A stretch of 6,069 nt of DNA from JBLHGN01 sp047616325 (GTDB lineage Bacteria > Pseudomonadota > Gammaproteobacteria > Pseudomonadales > Cellvibrionaceae), in NCBI GenBank assembly GCA_047616325.1, contig JBLHGN010000225.1, positions 1 through 6,069 on the forward strand. Direction: 5' to 3'. The stretch's first letter is position 1. Each line of letters opens with the position of its first letter. Under the pieces are notes generated by a model. The model saw only the letters and a list, made by a program, of their open reading frames with translations, made no database searches and had not been told where the DNA came from. Shown here piece by piece: positions 1-5,729 of the stretch. A program made the position numbers and the translations under genes.

Positions 1-933
1 GGCTAGCGTGCCAAAAACGCTCGCGGCACCGCACATATCAAACTTCATTTCGTCCATGCCTGAGCCAGCCTTTAAGCTGATTCCGCCGGTATCAAAGGTG
101 ATGCCCTTACCCACCAATACGTGAGGTCTGCTGGCTTTTGGATTGTTTTTATATTCCATAATAATTAATTTAGCTTCTTCTTCTGCTCCGCGTGTTACCG
201 AGAGAAGTGAGCCCATGCCCAGCTTCTCCATTTGTTTTTCATTGAGCACTTTAACGCGCAAAGGCTTGCATTCTTCTTCGAAGCCCTTGGCTAACTCGGC
301 CAAATAGGTGGGCGTGCATATATTGCTGGGTAAATTTCCCAGCTCGCGCGCGGCATTAATCCCGATGCCGATGCCTTGGCCTGTTTTAATGCCCAGTTTG
401 GCCGCGTTGCGTTGTTCAGAGCTAGCGCAGGCGATGGTTAGCTTCTTGAGTGTTGGTAAGTTTTTGGCCTTGGTCTTGGTTCTGGTATACCTGTAATGGC
501 TGCGGGTTATGTTAATGGCCGCCAGTTCCGCTAGCGTTTGGCTTGAGTTTTCCGCCTCGGTATTAATCGTTAGATCGTCTAAAAATAGAGCGGCGTCTTT
601 TACTGGGCGAGCCTCAAGAGCCTTGGAACAGCCCTTTATCGCCGCCACCCAAGCCTCTTTTTTGATGGCGCCGGTGTGATGCTCGCCTTTGCCTAAATGA
701 ACCAAGAGTACGCGTTCGTAGGGCTGTTCTTTACTCGATGCGGGAACCTGCACCCAAGCACACTTGCCAGGGTACGCTTCGAGATCGCCCTTTTTAATTA
801 GTTTGGATAGTATGCCCTGATGCACAGCATCAACTAATTCGGCGCTTGCCAGCAAGCTTTCGTTTAGCGCAAAAACAACGGCGCATTGCGTTTTAAAGGT
901 CAGTATGTCGGCAGTTTTGGCTGTAAATTCCAT
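1..933 (-). CDS. pepA: Leucyl aminopeptidase (cytosol aminopeptidase, M17 family), N-terminal 311 residues; 3' end beyond left edge
   Basis: A two-metal aminopeptidase that removes N-terminal residues, classically leucine, from peptides in the cytoplasm. In E. coli the same protein also binds DNA as a Xer-recombination accessory factor and regulator; whether that applies here is unknown. The frame is open from the ATG at 931-933 to the window edge with no stop. Residues 1 to about 160 form the variable N-terminal domain and the catalytic domain follows. The signature VGKGITFDTGG (274-284) then SLKAGSGMDEMKFDMCGAA supplies metal ligands K276, D281 and D299 and catalytic K288. They match E. coli K270, D275, D293 and K282 with a constant offset of six. 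The remaining ligands (NTDAEGR motif) lie outside the window, and the family is about 500 residues, so about 190 are missing. A GGAACC stretch (plus 941-946) seven bases upstream can serve as ribosome binding site. It is divergent from lptFG, as in many gammaproteobacteria. Identity is very secure. Confidence 0.96.
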   Translation of the reverse strand, partial: MEFTAKTADILTFKTQCAVVFALNESLLASAELVDAVHQGILSKLIKKGDLEAYPGKCAWVQVPASSKEQPYERVLLVHLGKGEHHTGAIKKEAWVAAIKGCSKALEARPVKDAALFLDDLTINTEAENSSQTLAELAAINITRSHYRYTRTKTKAKNLPTLKKLTIACASSEQRNAAKLGIKTGQGIGIGINAARELGNLPSNICTPTYLAELAKGFEEECKPLRVKVLNEKQMEKLGMGSLLSVTRGAEEEAKLIIMEYKNNPKASRPHVLVGKGITFDTGGISLKAGSGMDEMKFDMCGAASVFGTLA

Positions 934-986
934 AAAGCTGGGTTCCGGTTCTAAATATGAGTGTTAACAAACCTTAGTGTACGACA

Positions 987-1017
987 ATTTTAGCGAATGA
1001 AAAAATTTGGCGCTCAA
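987..1017 (-). promoter_or_regulatory. Possible pepA promoter
   Basis: Read on the minus strand, TTGAGC (plus 1012-1017) and TAAAAT (plus 987-992) resemble sigma-70 -35 and -10 boxes ahead of pepA. The spacer is 19 bases, longer than the ideal 17, and the -35 box matches only TTGA of TTGACA. An alternative -10 is TACACT slightly nearer the gene. This is the best candidate by eye in a region that must hold a pepA promoter, and it is weak. Confidence 0.22.
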
Positions 1018-1105
1018 TAATCCAGAAAACGCAGTTGGATCACGAAAGTGTACGCAAACTCTTGTTGCACCAAGAAAATGTCGAAAAATTACTCATCACT
1101 AATAA

Positions 1106-1136
1106 GGTGGCCAGCGGATGGCCGCCCCTTTTTTTT
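1106..1136 (+). terminator. Rho-independent terminator with no gene upstream
   Basis: GGTGGCC (1106-1112) pairs with GGCCGCC (1120-1126) in a 7-bp GC-rich stem with one G-T wobble. The loop is seven bases (AGCGGAT), and CC then eight T residues (1129-1136) follow. This is a textbook intrinsic terminator on the plus strand. The only annotated gene to its left runs the other way, so it must end either a short plus-strand transcript that starts between about 934 and 1100 or leader transcription towards lptF. Read on the minus strand, the hairpin is followed by TTATTAG, which is a poor tail. Confidence 0.72.
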
Positions 1137-1138
1137 GA

Positions 1139-1381
1139 AATTTTATACGCTTAACAATATCTTACGCATTTTTTTCGCGTCCAAGGGAGTTTTCTAGGAT
1201 AATCCCATATTTACAAAGCTGAAGATGATAGAATCTGTGGCGTAATTTACCGACCGCGAGAGAGCCCAGGCTCATTAAGGTGGCGGTGTTCGATGGGGCG
1301 CTAGTGGTCTTGCAATATGGTGTGGCGGTCGCATTTGGTCGTTGGAAGTCAATTTTAATGTTTGGATTGTATAAAGCATGA
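1139..1381 (+). pseudogene. Possible remnant of an unidentified coding sequence
   Basis: One plus-strand frame reads open from 1139 to 1219, is interrupted by three close stops (TGA 1220, TGA 1226, TAG 1229), then reads open again for 49 codons to a TGA at 1379-1381. The second part contains a protein-like stretch, RLIKVAVFDGALVV followed by a hydrophobic and aromatic tail (GRWKSILMFGLYKA), and uses G/C-ending codons more than the surrounding spacer. It has no ATG start and no usable ribosome binding site. I do not recognise the family. It could be the decayed 3' end of a gene once upstream of lptF, or chance. Treat it as a hypothesis. Confidence 0.18.
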
Positions 1382-1396
1382 CAAGACTTCATGCTT
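1374..1396. repeat. Perfect inverted repeat just upstream of lptF
   Basis: AAGCATGA (1374-1381) and TCATGCTT (1389-1396) are exact reverse complements separated by CAAGACT. The left arm overlaps a TATAAA hexamer at 1370-1375 that resembles a -10 box, and the right arm ends 24 bases before the lptF start. No T-tract follows, so it is not a terminator. It could be an operator for a dimeric regulator or a hairpin in the lptFG leader. The dyad is certain and its role is inferred. Confidence 0.45.
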
Positions 1397-1402
1397 GATT
1401 AT

Positions 1403-1410
1403 AAAAAAGG
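1403..1410 (+). promoter_or_regulatory. Ribosome binding site that supports the lptF TTG start
   Basis: AAAAAAGG ends ten bases before the TTG at 1421, which is a workable distance. An ATG at 1414 lies only three bases after the GG and is in another frame, so it is too close to use this site well. Confidence 0.5.
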
Positions 1411-1420
1411 TAAATGATTT

Positions 1421-2563
1421 TTGATAATCTTCCGCTATCTCGCCCGAGAAGTTCTCACAGCAATGTTTGCGGTGAGTTTAATTTTACTGCTTATTATATA
1501 CAGTGCCCGTTTTGTGGAGTATTTGGCCCAAGCTGCCGCCGGCAAAATGGATGCTGGCGTATTGCTGACGCTTATGGCCTATAAATCCATCGGCTTTTTA
1601 GAGCTTATCTTACCCCTGGGTTTGTTTATTGGTATTCTATTGTCCTACGGTCGACTCCATCTTGAAAGTGAAATGACAGTGCTCTCGGCCTGCGGTGTGA
1701 GCGACAGGCGTTTGCTGTTTTATACTATGGTGATCGCTTTTGCCGTGTCAATTTTGGTGGCCGCTCTAGGCATGTACTTGGGGCCTCAAGGGGTTCGCGC
1801 ATCGGAAACCCTGTTGGCCGAACAACGCAACAATATAGATTTCGAAACCTTGAAACCCGCGCGATTTAACGATCTCGATGACGGCAACGGTGTTAGTTAC
1901 GCCGAGTCCGTAAGCAAGGATAAGAAGCAGCTCAATAACGTCTTTATGGCGGAAGTGGCGAAAGGCAGTGCCGAGGGCGCGCCCACTATTCTGTTTGCGG
2001 ACAGAGGCGAAACCATTGTCGATAGGGAGTTTGGGCAAAAGTATTTGCTGTTAAAAAATGTAAAGCAATACAAGGGAAAACCGGGGGAGTCCAGCTATGA
2101 GGTGGTGGAAACCGAATCTTATTATCAGTCTCTCCCAGAACCCAACTACGCTATAGGGCATCGTAAAGCCACAGATGGCATGTCTATTAACGAGTTGTAT
2201 CGCGATAATTCGCTGCTGGCCCGGGTGGCGCTTCAATGGCGGTTTTCTCTGCCGCTGTTAGTGCTGGTAGTGGGCTTCTTAGCCGTGCCTCTCAGTCGCA
2301 CTAGACCCCGACAAGGCCGCTACGGAAAATTACTGCCCGCCATCATTGTCTATATTTTATACCTTGTCAGCCTGAACGCTGCCCGCGGTGTTATGGATAA
2401 GGGCGAATCTCCGGTTGAAGGCCTGTTGTGGTGGATTCATTTTTTCTTCTTTATGGTAGCGCTTCTGCTTTACTTGGGGCCGAGCATGGTCAGGCGAACG
2501 AGGTCGACAAATAACAAGGCGTCAGTTAAAAGCATATCAACGCCACCCGCTGAGTCGGTGTAA
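1421..2563 (+). CDS. lptF: Lipopolysaccharide export ABC transporter permease LptF
   Basis: An inner-membrane subunit of LptB2FG. With LptG it forms the cavity that takes lipopolysaccharide from the outer leaflet of the inner membrane and passes it to the LptC-LptA bridge, powered by the LptB ATPase (not in the window). The 380-residue protein has the family plan. Membrane helices lie near 14-35, 55-76 and 98-120, a periplasmic beta-jellyroll domain spans about 125-268, and three further helices lie near 272-291, 303-322 and 334-354. The cytoplasmic coupling segment LESEMTVLSACGVS (81-94) that contacts LptB and the PRQGR loop (296-300) are both conserved. The start is TTG at 1421: it gives MIIFRYLARE, closely matching E. 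coli MIIIRYLVRE, and a TGA lies two codons upstream in frame. The polar tail after 357 extends past the last helix. It is the first gene of an lptFG operon, with the stop overlapping the next start. Confidence 0.96.
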   Translation: MIIFRYLAREVLTAMFAVSLILLLIIYSARFVEYLAQAAAGKMDAGVLLTLMAYKSIGFLELILPLGLFIGILLSYGRLHLESEMTVLSACGVSDRRLLFYTMVIAFAVSILVAALGMYLGPQGVRASETLLAEQRNNIDFETLKPARFNDLDDGNGVSYAESVSKDKKQLNNVFMAEVAKGSAEGAPTILFADRGETIVDREFGQKYLLLKNVKQYKGKPGESSYEVVETESYYQSLPEPNYAIGHRKATDGMSINELYRDNSLLARVALQWRFSLPLLVLVVGFLAVPLSRTRPRQGRYGKLLPAIIVYILYLVSLNAARGVMDKGESPVEGLLWWIHFFFFMVALLLYLGPSMVRRTRSTNNKASVKSISTPPAESV

Positions 2564-3642
2564 TGAAGTTAGTTAAATCTTATATTGCCAGTTCGGTTTG
2601 GGGTGCCATCGTCACTGTACTTATCGTCATCATGTCGTTAAATTCTATTTCGGCCTTGGTTGATGAGCTTTCAGATATACGAGCAGATTACGACCTCTTA
2701 GAAGTTGTTATCTACGTCTGTTTGCGGCTTCCGTCCGGTTTCTATCAATTCCTGCCCCTGTCTTCGTTGGTGGGTTGTTTAATCGGTTTGGGGGCACTAG
2801 CTACGTCTAGTGAGCTGGTGGTCATGCGCGCTGCGGGCGTTTCGGTTAATCAGATTATCTGGGCGGCGTTTCGGCCTGTTTTTGTGTTTATTGCTATTGG
2901 TGCTCTTGTAGGAGAGTACGTGGCCCCATACTCCGACCAATACGCCGATTCGCGTAGAGCCTTGGCTCAGGGGCACAACCAGGCATTGCAGAGCGCGAGA
3001 GGTTTGTGGCACAGGGAAGGCAATGAGTTTATGCATTTCAATGCGGTGCTGCCCAATGGCAAGCTCTATGGCATTACCCGCTTTAAAATAGATGATGACC
3101 GCAATTTAATCGAAGCCAGGTTTGTGGATTCGGCCATTTTTCAGGGTGGATATTGGTTTGAGCAGAATGTGCACCTCACCAAGTTTGAGGAGGACGAGCT
3201 TACCGGCGAAACCCACGTGATTAAAGAAACCTTGGCAACGGGCCGCTGGGACTCAGAAGTATCTCCTTCGCTCTTAAATGTGCTGGTTCTGGACCCGCGC
3301 GCGCTGCCCATGCAGCGACTGTATGCTTATTCAGCGTATCTCGACAGGCAAAACCTCAATGCCAGTGAATTCCGTCTGGCATTTTGGCGCAAGGCGCTGC
3401 AACCACTGGCGACATTAAGTCTGGTGATGATTGCAATTTCGTTTATCTTGGGGCCTTTACGCACAGTGACGATGGGGTTTAGGGTATTCGTTGGGGTGAT
3501 TGTCGGCCTAGTATTTGAAACCAGTCAAAAACTTTTGGGTCCATCGAGTATTATTTTGGGGTTTTCCCCCATGTTTGCTGTCCTTATTCCTATCTTTATT
3601 TGTTTTTTAGTCGGCATTGTCTTCGTGCGAAAAGCACGTTAA
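2563..3642 (+). CDS. lptG: Lipopolysaccharide export ABC transporter permease LptG
   Basis: The partner permease of LptF in LptB2FG, inner membrane, 359 residues against 360 in E. coli. Membrane helices are predicted near 10-32, 60-80, 100-122, 278-297, 304-323 and 333-354, with a periplasmic jellyroll domain in between. Landmarks shared with E. coli LptG are SELVVMRAAGVS (83-94, the coupling helix region), GEYVAP (117-122), RGLW (146-149) in the jellyroll domain, and FWRKALQPL (274-282) with FILGPLR (294-300) around helix 4. The ATG uses the last A of the lptF stop (TAATG) and there is no strong ribosome binding site of its own, which points to translational coupling and equal subunit amounts. 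No strong terminator follows. A 5-bp hairpin (CGTGC/GCACG, 3624-3638) spans the 3' end without a T-run, so read-through into the corA remnant is possible. Confidence 0.97.
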   Translation: MKLVKSYIASSVWGAIVTVLIVIMSLNSISALVDELSDIRADYDLLEVVIYVCLRLPSGFYQFLPLSSLVGCLIGLGALATSSELVVMRAAGVSVNQIIWAAFRPVFVFIAIGALVGEYVAPYSDQYADSRRALAQGHNQALQSARGLWHREGNEFMHFNAVLPNGKLYGITRFKIDDDRNLIEARFVDSAIFQGGYWFEQNVHLTKFEEDELTGETHVIKETLATGRWDSEVSPSLLNVLVLDPRALPMQRLYAYSAYLDRQNLNASEFRLAFWRKALQPLATLSLVMIAISFILGPLRTVTMGFRVFVGVIVGLVFETSQKLLGPSSIILGFSPMFAVLIPIFICFLVGIVFVRKAR

Positions 3643-3772
3643 ATGGCTGGATTTTTGCTCCGAGCTTCTCGGGTTGTGAGACTATTCAATGTTGAGGCTA
3701 TCCTGTTTCAAGTTTGCCTGAAATAGCTGGCTCGATTCTTTTAAGTAATTCAGCTGCTTTGAGTGGATTGAT
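3643..3772. other. Spacer between lptG and the corA remnant
   Basis: The 130 bases hold no gene. A short hairpin (CCGAG 3660-3664, loop CTT, CTCGG 3668-3672) has no T-tract after it, so it is at best a weak terminator. GAGTGG at 3761-3766 would be an acceptable ribosome binding site for the ATG ATG at 3773-3778 that began the ancestral corA-like gene. I see no convincing promoter, although the degraded gene may once have had one here. Confidence 0.4.
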
Positions 3773-4739
3773 ATGATGTGAACTTTACTGGTGGGCAGCG
3801 ATCAACAAATAGTTGTTGGTGGCGACGAGCTTGTCGCTCATTGGCGAAACAATAGCTCAGCAAAAGTCCGGATAGATATTGAAATAGACAACAAAGCTAA
3901 GGTTAGCGAATTGCTAGAATCCTTAGCTTGTCATGTGCTGGTAATTCAGGACGCGCTGCGTACCCGTCATCCTCCTAAAATCGAGTTCTTTGCCAACCAT
4001 ATTTTTATTCTGTACCGGGGTATTGCGGTGGCAGGTGACGACTTAGAGTTTCGGCGCCAGCAGATAGTTTTTTTATTGGCGATAGGTTTTTAGTGACGGT
4101 GCACCCCGCTAAGTCAATGGGTATAGAAACTGTTTTTGGTGATGGCTAACTTCACTCTTTGGTCTCGGAGCCACTACCGCTTGCCTGCAAAATTATGCAT
4201 GAGTCGGCCTCTATATATCTCCGTTCGCTGTTGCGATTTGAAGATAATCTTAGTGAGCTAGAAGACGCGCTCAATAATCAGGGCTCCGATCAAGTAGTGG
4301 CAAGCCTTGTATTTTATAAAGCGAGGCTGGTAAAGCTCAAGCGCGCATTTAATTATCACCAAGCCATTACTAGTTAAGTACGCCACACTAGAGACGATCA
4401 ATCGGCTGTCGAGCTTGTGCGTCACCAGCATGTTATTAACGACTTGCACGACCGCTTCGAGCGCCTATACAGCCTATCGGAAATGCATTACGATATTTGC
4501 GGGGATTTGGTGGAGGGCATATTTTCATAGCCTCACACCAACTTAACGTGACCATGTTTGTGCTAACGGTTGTCACCGCGGTGTTTGTGCCTCTGGGATT
4601 TATGGCGGGTTTGTACGGTATGAACTTTGAATATATGCCCGAATTGAGTTTTAAATGTTCATACTATGTGCTGTTGTTTTTTATGGTTTCAGTGGCGGTA
4701 AGTTTAATTTCATTATTTAGATGGAAGAGGTGGTTCTAG
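3773..4739 (+). pseudogene. Degraded CorA-family magnesium/divalent-cation transporter gene, nearly full length, five lesions
   Basis: An intact copy would encode a pentameric inner-membrane channel for Mg2+ or related divalent cations. The ancestral start is probably ATG at 3773 or 3776, followed by TGA at 3779. The frame then reads GSDQQIVVGGDELVAHW to LLAIGF and hits TAG at 4091. Adding one T to the five-T run at 4087-4091 restores GFLVTVHPAKSMGIE in the next frame. That frame is cut by TAA at 4147 and TAA at 4375, but continues through the long helical region to SLSEMHYDICGDLVEG (ending 4518). A second missing base near 4519 moves the reading to the third frame: ASHQLNVTM, first membrane helix, YGMNFEYMPEL with the GMN selectivity motif at 4617-4625, second helix, and the basic end RWKRWF before TAG at 4737. 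HPPKIE (about 3968-3985) in the cytoplasmic domain is also typical. Repairing the two deletions gives about 322 residues, the normal CorA size, so nothing large is lost. Start and lesion positions are inferred by eye. Confidence 0.9.
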
Positions 4740-4767
4740 GTCGCGAGTTTCATAAAATTTTAAAATA

Positions 4768-4784
4768 GCTAACTTAGAGTTAGC
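4768..4784. repeat. Short perfect inverted repeat between the corA remnant and mscS
   Basis: GCTAACT (4768-4774) and AGTTAGC (4778-4784) are exact reverse complements around TAG. No T-run follows on the plus strand. On the minus strand the hairpin would be followed by TATTTTAAAATTTT, only a loose U-rich tail, and no minus-strand gene needs ending here. It may be the vestige of the corA terminator or an operator for mscS. The 4740-4818 spacer otherwise shows nothing clear; TATAGC at 4797-4802 is a weak -10 candidate for mscS. Confidence 0.3.
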
Positions 4785-4818
4785 CCGCAGTTAACTTATA
4801 GCCCAATTAATATTCTGG

Positions 4819-5724
4819 ATGATAAGAGTGAATAATAATTTTTGGAATGTAGCGATATTTAAGGTGGGTAATTTTGACTTACTGGTAAGTGAGTTGTTTA
4901 CCGCGATACTTATTTTGATGCTAACTTTTTTGGCGTCAAAGTTTGTCCGAAAAGGACTAAAGCGACTAATTCTTTCCAATAGTGACAAAACGCCAGCACA
5001 TTTTTATGTGATTGGTAGGATTGCTCATTATGTGATTCTGATGGCGGGAGCTTTAATGTCGGTCTCTGCCCTTGGTATCGACTTAAGTAAGCTCACCTTA
5101 ATTGCCAGCGCCCTGGGTATTGGTGTGGGTTTGGGGTTGCAAAGCATTGTTAATGATTTTTTATCCCGACTCGCCTTGCTTTTAGAGAAGAGTTTGAAAG
5201 TGGGCGATTTTATTGAGCTTGCATCGGGCGTTGTGGGTGATGTAATTGAAATTCATATGCGCGCCACGCTCGTTCGCACCAATGATAATGTTGATATTCT
5301 TATTCCCAACGCCGAACTAACTTGTGGCTTAGTCACTAACTGTACGCTTGAAGGGAGTACGCGTAGATTTCGAATTCGTTTTTCGGTGGCGTATGGCACC
5401 GATAAAAATCTTGTAAAAATGGCTGCTTTAGAGGCCGCACTTTCTGTAGACTATACCCTAAGGGTGCAAGGTCGGGAGCCAGTGGTTTGGATGACGGGTT
5501 TTGGTGGTAGTAGCCTTAATTTTGTTCTGTGCGTATGGGTAACTGCAGAGCATGTGAGGCGTCCCACAGGAATGACTTCCGATTATTTGTGGACGCTGGA
5601 AGATGCCTTAAGGAAATACAATATTGAGATACCCTTTCCTCAACGGGATATCCATGTCAAAAATGGTGTATCTGATCTTAAAAATCGTCTGATATATCAG
5701 ACGAACTATAATACAAGGTCATAA
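4819..5724 (+). CDS. mscS: Small-conductance mechanosensitive ion channel, MscS family
   Basis: An inner-membrane homoheptameric channel that opens under membrane tension and releases solutes on hypo-osmotic shock. At 301 residues it has the short three-helix plan of E. coli MscS (286). TM1 is about 22-46, TM2 about 64-86 and TM3 about 91-123, and the beta and alpha/beta vestibule domain follows. The pore helix ASALGIGVGLGLQSIVNDF (97-115) carries the glycine and small-residue pattern; I101 and L105 align with the E. coli pore-lock leucines 105 and 109. Further markers are VRTNDNVDILIPNAEL (152-167), VTNCTLEG, FGGSSLNFVLCVW (228-240) and IPFPQRDIHV (271-280). Two normally conserved spots differ: R117 stands where a glycine is usual and KS (124-125) replaces the usual RP before KVGD. 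ATG 4819 is chosen as the first start, but only a weak ribosome binding site precedes it; GTG 4828 is an alternative. The paralogue (MscS itself or a YbdG-like relative) is unproven. Confidence 0.9.
   Translation: MIRVNNNFWNVAIFKVGNFDLLVSELFTAILILMLTFLASKFVRKGLKRLILSNSDKTPAHFYVIGRIAHYVILMAGALMSVSALGIDLSKLTLIASALGIGVGLGLQSIVNDFLSRLALLLEKSLKVGDFIELASGVVGDVIEIHMRATLVRTNDNVDILIPNAELTCGLVTNCTLEGSTRRFRIRFSVAYGTDKNLVKMAALEAALSVDYTLRVQGREPVVWMTGFGGSSLNFVLCVWVTAEHVRRPTGMTSDYLWTLEDALRKYNIEIPFPQRDIHVKNGVSDLKNRLIYQTNYNTRS
5685..5704. repeat. Perfect 20-bp palindrome at the 3' end of mscS, upstream of tamA
   Basis: TCGTCTGATATATCAGACGA equals its own reverse complement over all 20 bases. It lies inside the last codons of mscS (residues NRLIYQTN), beyond the conserved domain, where sequence is freest to serve another purpose. 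As RNA it could fold into an 8-bp stem with a TATA loop, but no T-run follows. As DNA it is an ideal two-fold site for a dimeric regulator. TCTGAT also occurs once more at 5671-5676. Its position 25 bases before the tamA start suggests control of tamA. Confidence 0.55.
5707..5712 (+). promoter_or_regulatory. Candidate tamA -10 box beside the palindrome
   Basis: TATAAT at 5707-5712 is an exact sigma-70 -10 hexamer, two bases after the 20-bp palindrome. No good -35 box exists 16-19 bases upstream, because that space is occupied by the palindrome. This arrangement fits a promoter that needs an activator bound at the dyad, or chance. Transcription would begin near 5719, leaving a leader of only about ten bases before the GTG at 5730. 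Confidence 0.35.
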
Positions 5725-5729
5725 AGGAA

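Larger units (their letters stand above)
934..1420. other. Divergent intergenic spacer between pepA and lptF
   Basis: This 487-base stretch lies between two divergently transcribed genes and has no convincing intact gene. The pepA-proximal part (934-1100) is AT-rich and should carry the pepA promoter. A clear plus-strand terminator sits at 1106-1136. The part from about 1232 to 1345 is noticeably richer in G+C, with many GTG, GCG and GTC triplets, and could be worn-out coding sequence. The last 50 bases before lptF contain TATAAA (1370-1375) running into a perfect inverted repeat (1374-1396). The lptFG promoter should be here, but no good -35 box stands at the right distance from TATAAA. A minus-strand open frame at 1162-1392 gives an unconvincing protein. 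Confidence 0.7.

Noticed and set aside
308..496. Plus-strand 62-codon open frame inside pepA
   Set aside because: It lies wholly antisense to the well-conserved pepA frame and its hydrophobic repeats simply mirror pepA codons.
1162..1392. Minus-strand 76-codon open frame in the pepA-lptF spacer
   Set aside because: The predicted protein has no domain-like pattern, no clear ribosome binding site, and covers the lptF promoter region. It looks like chance.
1766..2236. Minus-strand open frames within lptF
   Set aside because: They are antisense to a strongly conserved gene and encode no recognisable protein.
3624..3672. Terminator after lptG
   Set aside because: Two 5-bp hairpins (3624-3638 and 3660-3672) are present but neither is followed by a T-tract, so termination is not supported.
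4081..4093. Programmed ribosomal frameshift at the T-run in the corA remnant
   Set aside because: Even with a frameshift at the T-run, nonsense codons at 3779, 4147 and 4375 and a second deletion near 4519 would remain, so recoding cannot restore the protein.
3791..4739. Three separate small genes (100, 72 and 80 residues) between lptG and mscS
   Set aside because: They are consecutive pieces of one CorA-family protein in three frames, in the right order and with the right total length. Treating them as independent genes would hide the pseudogene.
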